From contig NZ_CP012036.1 in the NCBI RefSeq assembly GCF_001298445.1, positions 1,241,153 to 1,305,152 of the forward strand: a stretch of DNA of 64,000 bases, given 5' to 3'. The DNA comes from Nostoc piscinale CENA21. GTDB taxonomy: Bacteria; Cyanobacteriota; Cyanobacteriia; Cyanobacteriales; Nostocaceae. The position numbers and the translations under genes were made by a program. The first letter of the stretch is position 1. Each line of letters starts with the position of its first letter. The notes under the pieces were generated by a model. That model searched no databases. It saw only the letters and a list, made by a program, of their open reading frames with translations, and had not been told where the DNA came from. This document shows, piece by piece, positions 16,688 through 24,363 of the stretch.

Positions 16688-17440
16688 TTATCCGAAACGA
16701 TAGCCAAATCCTCTCACAGTCACAATATATTCGGGGTGGCTAGGGTCTAACTCTAACTTCTCACGCAACCAGCGAATGTGAACATCCACAGTCTTGCTAT
16801 CCCCAACAAAATCTGGCCCCCAAACCTGATCTAACAACTGCTCCCGCGACCAAACTCGCCGCGCATAACTCATAAACAATTCCAACAACCGGAATTCTTT
16901 CGGGGAAAGATTGACTTCTTGACCCCGCACTAGTACCCGACATTCTTGGGGGTTTAAGGTAACGTCTTTGTATTTCAGAACTGGTAATTGCGGTAAAGTG
17001 CTTAAACGTTGACGACGCAGCAGTGCGCGACAGCGAGCCACTAATTCCCGCATACTAAATGGTTTGGTGAGATAGTCATCTGCGCCAACTTCTAAACCCA
17101 ACACGCGATCAGTTTCACTACCCTTAGCACTCAACATCAAAATCGGCACTGGATTGCCTTGATGGCGCAGTAAGCGACAAATATCTAAACCATTGATTTG
17201 CGGCAACATCAAGTCAAGAATCACCAAATCAAAAGGAAACTCACCGGAGTTGGGTTCATAACTTTTGAGATACTCGATCGCAACCCTTCCATCTGGCGCT
17301 GTCACGACCCCATAGCCTTCCTCCTCCAGTGCTACAGATAGCATCTCTTGGATTAACTCTTCATCTTCTACCACTAGAATCTGACTTGTGTGTCCGATAT
17401 CTGCTCTGGCAGAATACTTGGTCGATTCACTGGTGTACAT
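16688..17440 (-). CDS. sphR: Phosphate response regulator SphR (PhoB-like)
   Basis: The protein (250 aa from the ATG at 17440; a GTG three codons upstream is an alternative) has a receiver domain with the acidic pair VEDEE, phospho-acceptor Asp in VILDLMLPQ, and LSAKG and LTKPF motifs. An OmpR/PhoB winged-helix domain (about 150-250) ends in VRGFGYRFG and carries SKTVDVHIRWLREKL, the recognition region. It is the first gene of the sphR-sphS-phoU operon. Phosphorylated SphR is known to activate phosphatase and phosphate-transport genes through Pho boxes; candidate boxes stand upstream of phoX and phoD in this window. Confidence 0.9.
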   Translation of the reverse strand: MYTSESTKYSARADIGHTSQILVVEDEELIQEMLSVALEEEGYGVVTAPDGRVAIEYLKSYEPNSGEFPFDLVILDLMLPQINGLDICRLLRHQGNPVPILMLSAKGSETDRVLGLEVGADDYLTKPFSMRELVARCRALLRRQRLSTLPQLPVLKYKDVTLNPQECRVLVRGQEVNLSPKEFRLLELFMSYARRVWSREQLLDQVWGPDFVGDSKTVDVHIRWLREKLELDPSHPEYIVTVRGFGYRFG

Positions 17441-17989
17441 TGATATCACAAAAGTCTGCCCTGTGCTTGTATCAATATGAGAAACGAGTCAATTATCTAA
17501 TCTCTCGGTGCATTTACTGTCGCACCTGAGCAAATTACTTTGCAAAAAGTAACATATATAACAGTCATGTCTACAAACATTATAAAGCACATTTGTTGCA
17601 TATTAGCAAAAAACTTGTTGTCAAACTTCACACTCAGGTGTTATGTAGTTTGCTGTTATCTGCTTTAAGTTGCAGACTAGGTGATTCTACACTGCCACAT
17701 CTCCCAAAAACAAGCTTTTCACGTCAACCATCATTCTCTCTTGACAAGGGTGAATGAGTTTGAGTATATTTGTTAGTACAAAATTACTATAAAGCTTCTC
17801 GTAGAAGCCATACCAACAACAAAGCAGTACGATTAATCAACATCGTACTGGATTTTCAGTATTTCTTCATTCCAGTATTTGTACTGAACAAAAATCACTG
17901 TTTTAAAGGTTACTCTGATGTCTGCATAGGGTAGCTATTGGTATGGTTTGCTACCCAATCAATTCATTGCTAATTAAGGGAGTTTGAGT
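17441..17989. promoter_or_regulatory. Divergent intergenic region with inverted repeats
   Basis: No gene was found between sphR and the coiled-coil gene pair, so both promoters must lie here. Visible structure: CAGTACGAT (17825-17833) and ATCGTACTG (17842-17850), a 9-bp inverted repeat with an 8-bp spacer like an operator; a short hairpin GCTTCT-CGT-AGAAGC (17794-17808); two CAGTATTT direct repeats just after; and CCATACCAA near 17809 pairing with TTGGTATGG near 17938. A Shine-Dalgarno AAGGGAG precedes the ATG at 17990. Confidence 0.45.
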
Positions 17990-18974
17990 ATGACTTCAGT
18001 TGCAGTTAAAGACAGTAAACAGCAACTTATGCAAGCATTTCAACAGATTTTAGCTGAACAAAAAAAAATTAGAATCAAAAATTGCAACTAAACAAGAAGA
18101 AGCTGAAAAAGCCAAAAACCAAGAAATTTTAACTGCGGCTTCTACATATACAGTTGATAGCATTGTTAAAGGTTTAGCAGATTTACAACTAGAATTTGGT
18201 AGCATTGTCACCTCCCTATCAGAAAAACTGGCTAAAGAAAACTCCAAACTAGATGAACTCAACCGAGCGATAGAAATTGCTACTCAAAACCTTCAAGAAC
18301 TGCAAAGAATTAGAATTGTCGCAGATACATTAGATATCCTCACACAAGAACATCAAGAAAAGTTAAAAACTTTAGAACAAGATACTACCAGTAAAAAAGA
18401 AGCTATTGAAAAAGAAATTGCTATCAAGCGCAAAGAATGGCAAAAAGAACAATCAGAGTATGAAGAAGCTGTCACAGCATACAGTGATACTACCAACAAA
18501 GAACGTCAACAAGAACAAGAAGAATATCAATATAAATTAGAAACTACTCGTAAGCTTAACACAGATGCTTATGAAGCCAAGAAACGTCACTTAGAAAGAG
18601 ATATCCAAGAAAAGACACAAGAAAAAGAAAAAAACTGGACTGAACGGGAGAAAGTTTTCTCTAGTAATCAAGCTTTATTTAAAGAATATCAGCAAAAAGT
18701 AGCAGCCTTCCCCACTGAGTTGGAAGAAGCAGTGAAAAAGGCGCGAGAAGAAGCAATTAAAGAAACTAGTCAAAAAGCCAAAATAGAGGCTGATTTATTT
18801 GAGAAAGAATGGGAATCTACTAAGCAAAGCTATGAACTCAAAATCCAAAGCTTAGAACAGACAATTACCAAGCAAGTCGAACAAATTGAAAGTATTTCCA
18901 CACAATTACAAGCCACTCTGAAGCAAGCGCAAGATTTAGCAATGAGAGCTTTTGGTAATTCGGCGACTAAATAG
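17990..18974 (+). pseudogene. Coiled-coil protein, first of a paralogous pair (one-base frameshift)
   Basis: The ATG at 17990 is preceded by AAGGGAG. After 25 codons the frame breaks at the A9 run 18060-18068. Removing one A restores a 327-aa protein (LAEQKKLESKIATKQEEAEK across the joint). The restored protein is almost wholly helical and rich in Glu, Lys and Gln, with long heptad-like stretches at about residues 15-60 and 95-310, and no membrane segment. It is colinear with the next gene: shared landmarks are EWQKEQ.EY, VAAFP.E.E.AVKKA, QSLEQTITKQ and LKQ.QDLA. Structural or filament-forming roles are typical of such proteins, as reported for adjacent coiled-coil pairs in multicellular cyanobacteria, but there is no direct evidence here. 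Confidence 0.7.
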
Positions 18975-19016
18975 ATAATTCTTATCTGAATTATTGATAA
19001 TCATTGGAGGTTAAAT

Positions 19017-20096
19017 ATGGCTAGTAAGAAACTCACAGATAAGAATACTAAAGCTGAAATTCTGCAAGCTTATGAAGAGTTAACAAAAGAAACATCAGGG
19101 CTAAAAACTCAACTAAATCAAGCCTTAAAAGCAAATCAAAATGCCAACGTAGAAAAGCCAAAATTAGAGCAAAATACAACTATGACTCAGCCTACAACTA
19201 TCCAACAAAAGATGAATTATACAATTGAAAGTTTAGCTAAAATTCAATTGGGTTTTGGTAGTGCGGCAAATGAGTTATCAGAACAGTTAACCACCCAAGC
19301 TTCTAAATTAGGAGAAATTAGACAATCTGTAGAAACAGAAATTACCGCCTTAAAGCAACTACATAATTTAGAAATTGCTGAGGATACCTTAGACACTTTG
19401 ATTACAGCCTATGAAGATAATTCTAAGGCATATCAAGAAGAATATAATCAGCGTTATGAAGTATTATCACAAGAAATACTTGAGCAACGCATTGCTTGGC
19501 AAAAAGAACAGGATGAATATAAGCAATCAATTAAAGAACGCAATGATAATTTAAATAAAACCAGACAGCGGGATACAGCCGAGTATAAATATGATTTGGA
19601 ATTGCAACGTAAGTTAAGCTCTGATGAATATGAACAAGCTCAAAAAACTTTATATAAACAGTTAGAAGAATTTCAGCAAGAAACAGAAAAGCAATTGTCT
19701 GAAAAGGAAAAACAAATTGCGGAACGCGAAAAGCAATTTGAAGAAGCAAAAGCAAAGGTAGAAGCATTTCCGAAAGAGAAAGAAGCAGCTATCAAAAAAG
19801 CTACAGAAGAAGGTAAAGGAATTGCTCATTACCAAGCTAAAGTAAAAGCTGATTTATATGGCAAAGAAGTCGAAGGACAAAAGCGTTTTTATGAACAAAG
19901 ATTACAATCTCTAGAACAAACTATCACCAATCAAGAAACACGTATTCAAAATCTCTCGAAACAACTAGACTCTGCACTGAAACAAGTACAAGATTTAGCA
20001 GTTAAGGCGATTGAAGGAACTGCAAATGTCAATTCTTACCAAGCCATTAAAGAAATTGCATTAGAACAAGCCAAAAGTCAGGTGAAGAATAAATAG
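19017..20096 (+). CDS. Coiled-coil protein, second of a paralogous pair
   Basis: The 359-aa protein starts at an ATG preceded by TGGAGG. It is predicted to be nearly all coiled coil from about residue 150 to 335, with a less charged head (residues 60-130, including SLAKIQLGFGSAANELSEQL). It is a diverged paralogue of the gene 42 bp upstream, and the two share order and landmark motifs throughout. No enzymatic motif, signal peptide or membrane segment is seen. The close spacing suggests one transcript ended by the palindrome at 20107. Co-assembly of the two products is a reasonable inference. I do not recognise a characterised orthologue with certainty. Confidence 0.8.
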   Translation: MASKKLTDKNTKAEILQAYEELTKETSGLKTQLNQALKANQNANVEKPKLEQNTTMTQPTTIQQKMNYTIESLAKIQLGFGSAANELSEQLTTQASKLGEIRQSVETEITALKQLHNLEIAEDTLDTLITAYEDNSKAYQEEYNQRYEVLSQEILEQRIAWQKEQDEYKQSIKERNDNLNKTRQRDTAEYKYDLELQRKLSSDEYEQAQKTLYKQLEEFQQETEKQLSEKEKQIAEREKQFEEAKAKVEAFPKEKEAAIKKATEEGKGIAHYQAKVKADLYGKEVEGQKRFYEQRLQSLEQTITNQETRIQNLSKQLDSALKQVQDLAVKAIEGTANVNSYQAIKEIALEQAKSQVKNK

Positions 20097-20106
20097 ACAT
20101 TAATTT

Positions 20107-20133
20107 AGAGACGTAATTAGTAATTACGTCTCT
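20107..20133. terminator. Palindromic terminator after the coiled-coil pair
   Basis: A 13-bp perfect stem (AGAGACGTAATTA / TAATTACGTCTCT) with a single-base centre lies 11 bp after the stop codon. No strong T-tract follows, but the position fits termination. The same type of palindrome is common in cyanobacterial intergenic regions. Confidence 0.5.
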
Positions 20134-20172
20134 ACTGTTGAGGCATTATTTGTAATCAATAATTATTGATAA

Positions 20173-20286
20173 TCAGGGTTCGGTTTTATTAGGCTTACCA
20201 TTGTTCAGAGGTTTCTTGCGGGGCGCTGAGGTTTCATTAGATTTTTTATTGGGTTGTGGGTTAGTGTTTGATTTTTGGTTAGACAT
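20173..20286 (-). CDS. Possible 37-aa basic, Asn/Pro/Lys-rich small protein
   Basis: A 38-codon frame reads MSNQKSNTNPQPNKKSNE and then TSAPRKKPLNNGKPNKTEP. It is low in complexity, basic and hydrophilic, unlike a random reverse-strand frame, and resembles short disordered proteins annotated in cyanobacteria. No good Shine-Dalgarno precedes the ATG, so coding status is uncertain. It is convergent with the coiled-coil pair. Confidence 0.35.
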   Translation of the reverse strand: MSNQKSNTNPQPNKKSNETSAPRKKPLNNGKPNKTEP

Positions 20287-20390
20287 AAGACTGGAGAATT
20301 AACTATACATTTACATACAATAAGAATATTACTGAATCCAGAAATTAGTTAAGAAATTTACATATAACCTACATTCTGCAGGTGTATCAG

Positions 20391-20715
20391 GTAAAGAGAT
20401 AATATTTTCTGTAGTCTTGAAGATGATGCCAAACAATTTACTAACTCTGTTCGCCATCACTGGGGAATAGAAAATTCATTACATTGGGGAGGCAGCGCGT
20501 TGCGGGGGTTCCCCCCGTTGTAGCGACTGCCGTTATTGGATGTAGCTTTAAAAGAAGATGACTGTCGGATTAGAAAAGATAATGCTCCACAAAATTTTGC
20601 ACTCATGAGGCAGATAACAGTAAATCTGTTAGGTAAAGAAAAGTGGATCAAATGCGGAATTAAAAATAAACAGTTTCTGGCAGCAACGGATAATAACTAT
20701 TTAGAGAGAGTTTGA
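20391..20715 (+). pseudogene. ISAs1-family transposase remnant (C-terminal part)
   Basis: The first part reads LEDDAKQFTNSVRHHWGIENSLHW, the hallmark region of ISAs1 transposases. After an inserted 41-bp palindromic repeat it resumes as LDVALKEDDCRIRKDNAP followed by QNFALMRQITVNLLGKEK and ends YLERV-stop. The N-terminal two thirds of the transposase and the left end of the element are missing, so it is dead. It marks an old insertion site next to the degraded PIN locus. Confidence 0.8.
20491..20531. repeat. GC-rich palindromic repeat inserted in the transposase remnant
   Basis: The 41-bp imperfect palindrome runs GGCAGCGCG ... GGGGGTTCCCCCC ... CGACTGCC and is much richer in GC than its surroundings. 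It splits the conserved HW-LDV junction of the ISAs1 remnant, so it arrived after the transposase. Repeats of this type are dispersed in many Nostocales genomes. Confidence 0.6.
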
Positions 20716-20957
20716 TCATTAGCTTAAACTAACTTGTGAATAATGAAACTGAGAGTTTCACTTATTTTGAGTCATAAGTTTACTTATTTATTCCTAGATA
20801 TTCAGCTAATTTTAGCTGAATCAAGATTTATTTCCTGAAAAATAAACTAATTTACGATTTAGTAAATAATTAATTTAATTTGTTTATCTATTTTTTAATT
20901 TTTGCAATTATCTAGACTATTTTGACAATTTAGTTAGTTTTTATTAGTAAATAAGGC

Positions 20958-21371
20958 ACGTTTTTCCTGACAGCTAGACCAACCATAAATCTAGTTCTGG
21001 CAGCAAACATAGAAGTCACAAAAGAGTGGTGAGAATCTCGCAGAAGTACCTTTACACTTTACATTTCACAAGTTGTCATAGATGAGGTGTCGCGGGGAGA
21101 CTCTGAAATTGCAGCTAATCGTCTAGAACTTCTTAACAGGATGCCATTAGTAGAACTTAATCAAGCTGTACAAAATCTGGTGGCGCAATTTCTCAGACGA
21201 AGCAATCTTCCTCCCAAAGCATCTGACGATGCGGTTCATATTGCAGCAGCAACCTTTCACAGCCTGGATTACTTGCTAACGTGGAACTGTAAGCATATTG
21301 CAAATGCTCAAATTCAAAGAAAACTTGCAGAGATTAGCTTTGATTTTGGATATCAGTTACCCGTAATTTGA
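20958..21371 (+). pseudogene. PIN-domain (VapC-like) toxin pseudogene
   Basis: The readable frame gives FLTARPTINLVLAANIEVTKEW, a TGA stop at 21030-21032 where the family has Trp, then ESRRSTFTLYISQVVIDEVSRGD followed by a clean C-terminal half (SDDAVHIAAATFHSLDYLLTWN). The second half matches PIN nucleases, including the Asp of SDDAVH. The N-terminus with the first catalytic Asp (usually LDT or ETS) is gone. An internal start at 21087 could express only a 94-aa fragment. It is followed by the remnant of its usual partner gene. Loss of the start and a TGG-to-TGA change both indicate genuine decay. Confidence 0.7.
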
Positions 21372-21398
21372 ACTCCCTACGAACTATTAGGAGATTGA

Positions 21399-21593
21399 AT
21401 CATTTTACAAGACGAAATTTTAGATGAAATTCATAAAATCCGTGAAGAACACTTCAAGTCTTTTAAATACGACTTAGACGCGATGTTTGCAGACTGGCAA
21501 AAGAAGCAAGCAGAAAGCGGTAGAACAGTTGTTAGCTTGTCAGCCAAGCGCGATCTAACAACTCAAATGCAGCAAACTGACAAGAACCACTAG
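21399..21593 (+). pseudogene. Partner gene of the PIN toxin, start codon lost
   Basis: An open frame reads IILQDEILDEIHKIREEHFK and later DAMFADWQKKQAESGRTVVSL and ends KNH-stop, about 64 residues. It resembles the small protein found next to PIN nucleases in cyanobacteria, a likely antitoxin. An AGGAG at 21389-21393 sits at the right distance, but the codon expected to be ATG is ATC. Translation from ATT at 21402 is conceivable but would be weak. Confidence 0.5.
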
Positions 21594-21910
21594 TAAGCAA
21601 GTGCGATCGCTACAAGTCACCCTCCAAACTTGATAACTTGTAGCAAATAAACATAATTACATCCCGGCTCAGTAACAATATACCCAAAAAAGCCTTTTCT
21701 TAACAATTCTTTAACTATTGCACATTGATTTTTGCCCGATTCGCGGTGATTTTTTGTACTTTTATAAAGTATAATTAAGAAAAAGATAAAAAATTTAGGT
21801 AAGCACGGTAAGCTTTTATGGCTGCGTGTGTACCCGAAAAAAGGTAAAGTTTAATAGTTTTTTATAAAAAGCTCAGGTTATCCTAACGAGCAATCAGCTT
21901 GTATTTTAGG
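21594..21910. other. Intergenic region before the UbiB-type kinase
   Basis: No gene was seen. Around 21700-21722 two 11-bp-spaced units, TCTTAACA and CTTTAACT, resemble Pho-box half-sites. An AT-rich stretch at 21770-21800 with TATAAT-like sequence (GTATAATTAAG) may hold the promoter. Neither is certain. Confidence 0.3.
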
Positions 21911-23686
21911 ATGCTGAAAAACAACAGTGTAGATTTCCCAGTTGAAGAGGCAAACAAAAGCGTGGGTCAGTATCAACCTGCTCAGCTAAAGCGATATAAT
22001 CCAGAAGCGATCGCTCGTCACTATCGTTACCGCCCCTGGTCAGCATGGGGACGCTTGCTGAGAATTATCTGGTCTTTTGCTGGATTCATTTTGAGTCTAA
22101 AGTGGGATGAATGGCAAAATCAAGTAGAGCAGAATCGGGGAAAGCGAGCTACCCAGTTGCGTCAACTACTCACAAGCCTAGGCCCCACATTCATTAAAGT
22201 CGGTCAAGCCCTCTCCACCCGGCCTGACTTGATTCGCAAAGATTTCTTAGAAGAGTTGGTAAAATTACAAGACCAACTGCCACCTTTCGATAATGCGATC
22301 GCTTATGCAATTATCGAAAAAGAACTTGATTGCCCAATATCAGCCGTTTACAGCGAATTATCACCAAAACCTGTAGCGGCGGCAAGTTTAGGTCAAGTTT
22401 ATCGGGGACGTTTGATTAGTGGTGAAGAAGTTGCCGTCAAAGTACAACGCCCCAACCTCCGACCAGTTCTCACCTTAGACCTTTATTTAATGCGCTGGGC
22501 TGCTGGTTGGCTTGCACCTTGGCTACCCCTAAATCTCGGTCACGATTTGACCTTAATTGTGGACGAGTTCGGGACAAAATTATTTGAAGAAATTGACTAC
22601 ATCAACGAAAGCCGGAACGCCGAAAAATTTGCCAACAACTTCCGCAACGACCCACAGGTAAAAGTCCCGGCAATTTACTGGCGTTACACTAGCAGTCGAG
22701 TATTAACCCTAGAATGGATTAATGGCTTGAAGCTAACAGATACAAAAAGTATCCGCGCTGCTGGGTTAGACCCAGAAGCTCTTATCCAAATTGCTGTCAC
22801 TTGTGGGTTGCGTCAACTGCTAGAGTTCGGCTTTTTCCACGCTGACCCCCATCCTGGTAACTTATTTGCTATGCCCGACGGTCGTATGGCTTACATCGAC
22901 TTTGGCATGATGGATCAGTTAGAAGAAACCAGCAAAGAAAATTTAGTTGATGCTTTAGTACATTTGGTCAACAAAGACTATCTGGACTTAGCTACAGATT
23001 TTGTCAAATTGGGTTTTCTGACTGCCGACACAAATATTGAGCCAATTGTACCAGCACTAGAAGCTGTGTTAGGTGATGCAATTGGTAAAAACGTTGGGGA
23101 TTTTAACTTCAAAACCATTACCGATGAATTTTCGGAATTAATGTATGAATATCCCTTTCGAGTCCCGGCTAAGTTTGCGTTAATTATTCGGTCATTAGTC
23201 ACACAAGAAGGAATTGCCCTCAGCCTCAACCCCAATTTTAAAATTGTTGAGGTTGGTTATCCTTACATTGCCCGACGCTTACTTACAGGCGAGTCTCCCC
23301 AATTGCGCCGACGGTTGCTGAATGTGCTATTCAAAGATGGTAAATTCCAATGGCAGCGATTGGAAAATTTAATTGCGATCGCTCGCACAGATATTAACTT
23401 TGATGTATTACCGACAGCCCAAATGGGACTGCAATTTCTGTTATCAGAAGAAGGTAAATTTCTGCGGCGACAATTAGTATTAGCCCTCACAGAAGATGAC
23501 CGTCTGCATACAGAAGAAGTACAACGCCTGTGGGATTTAGTCAAAGATGACATTAAACCCAATCGTTTAATCGATGTCGCAATTCGCTTGTTGACAGAAT
23601 TTTCTAGAGAAGGAGTAGCCGCTATTTTACCAAGAGCTACAGCTTTTGTTAATTTAGGAGATTCGGCATCAGGTATCACACACTAA
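21911..23686 (+). CDS. UbiB/ABC1/AarF-family atypical protein kinase
   Basis: The protein (591 aa from the ATG at 21911) has the KxGQ motif in FIKVGQALSTRPDLI near residue 97, the Ala-rich loop AAASLGQVYRG, the ATP-binding Lys in VAVKVQRPN, the catalytic DPHPGNLF and the metal-binding IDFGMMDQL. The KxGQ and Ala-rich loop replace the usual Gly-rich loop and define the ADCK/UbiB family. Members support prenylquinone metabolism; plant and cyanobacterial relatives (ABC1K) act in plastoquinone and tocopherol homeostasis on thylakoids or lipid droplets. A hydrophobic C-terminal tail may touch membranes. The gene appears monocistronic. Confidence 0.9.
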   Translation: MLKNNSVDFPVEEANKSVGQYQPAQLKRYNPEAIARHYRYRPWSAWGRLLRIIWSFAGFILSLKWDEWQNQVEQNRGKRATQLRQLLTSLGPTFIKVGQALSTRPDLIRKDFLEELVKLQDQLPPFDNAIAYAIIEKELDCPISAVYSELSPKPVAAASLGQVYRGRLISGEEVAVKVQRPNLRPVLTLDLYLMRWAAGWLAPWLPLNLGHDLTLIVDEFGTKLFEEIDYINESRNAEKFANNFRNDPQVKVPAIYWRYTSSRVLTLEWINGLKLTDTKSIRAAGLDPEALIQIAVTCGLRQLLEFGFFHADPHPGNLFAMPDGRMAYIDFGMMDQLEETSKENLVDALVHLVNKDYLDLATDFVKLGFLTADTNIEPIVPALEAVLGDAIGKNVGDFNFKTITDEFSELMYEYPFRVPAKFALIIRSLVTQEGIALSLNPNFKIVEVGYPYIARRLLTGESPQLRRRLLNVLFKDGKFQWQRLENLIAIARTDINFDVLPTAQMGLQFLLSEEGKFLRRQLVLALTEDDRLHTEEVQRLWDLVKDDIKPNRLIDVAIRLLTEFSREGVAAILPRATAFVNLGDSASGITH

Positions 23687-23711
23687 AACCTGTAAACTCC
23701 CATCGGATAAC

Positions 23712-23731
23712 AGGAGGTAATTTTACCTCCT
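23712..23731. terminator. Hairpin after the UbiB-type gene
   Basis: A 9-bp stem (AGGAGGTAA / TTACCTCCT) with a 2-nt loop is followed by ATCATTTTG. It is a weak terminator candidate 25 bp after the stop codon. Confidence 0.45.
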
Positions 23732-23798
23732 ATCATTTTGATAGCACACTATTACAAACACTAAATTTTCTGACCTTTTAATATAATTCGGAGTTTCC

Positions 23799-24173
23799 AT
23801 GTACTACTTCCCAGAACAACCACCTTATTTTCTCCTAGCTATTGGCTTATTCATTGCTGTAACTTCTGGTGCTGGGTTATCTGGCACACTTAAAACTATT
23901 GTGCAGAAATGGCAAAAAAATAGTACAGAAAAATCCAAATCTAATGTTTATTCCCAACAATTATTAGTACCATTTATCGGTATTACTTTTGGTATTAGCC
24001 TTTTTCTCTATTCAGGTTTAGCCATCTTTGGTTTTCCCCCTATTCTGGCCTTGGGAGTTGGTTTACCAATGAGTTTATTGACTTGCTTATTAGTATGGTT
24101 GCAATTGATCAGTATGCTCACCTTTGCCAAAACTCAAGGAATGCAAGCCCTGGATTTAGATTCTTTATCTTAG
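23799..24173 (+). CDS. Small cyanobacterial membrane protein of unknown function
   Basis: The 124-aa protein has three hydrophobic segments (about residues 10-30, 54-74 and 77-105) and no catalytic motif. It lies 112 bp downstream of the UbiB-type kinase, separated from it by a hairpin, and has its own terminator. Such a protein is conserved among filamentous cyanobacteria as far as I recall, but no function is assigned. The start at ATG 23799 follows TTCGGAG, a good Shine-Dalgarno. Confidence 0.65.
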   Translation: MYYFPEQPPYFLLAIGLFIAVTSGAGLSGTLKTIVQKWQKNSTEKSKSNVYSQQLLVPFIGITFGISLFLYSGLAIFGFPPILALGVGLPMSLLTCLLVWLQLISMLTFAKTQGMQALDLDSLS

Positions 24174-24259
24174 AAAAATTGGCTCATAACTCAGAATAAA
24201 CATCTCTCTCCCTTGTCTTTGTTGTTCACATATCAACTAGGACTGCTACATATAATTAG

Positions 24260-24329
24260 GGTGTATTACAGCTATGCAAAGATTCAGCACTTAAGACAGT
24301 GCGAATTAGCCGTAATACACCATTTTTTT
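24260..24329 (+). terminator. Branched hairpin terminator
   Basis: The outer stem GGTGTATTAC (24260-24269) pairs with GTAATACACC (24312-24321) and is followed by ATTTTTTTC. Inside, GCACT-TAAGAC-AGTGC forms a second hairpin. It ends the membrane-protein transcript and may also serve the convergent TpsA gene. Confidence 0.7.
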
Positions 24330-24363
24330 CTGTGCATTAAGTTTTGACACAACACACTCCTAA

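Noticed and set aside
23263..23679. 138-codon minus-strand frame
   Set aside because: It is fully inside the UbiB-type kinase gene, on the opposite strand, and has Ser/Arg-rich composition typical of an antisense frame.
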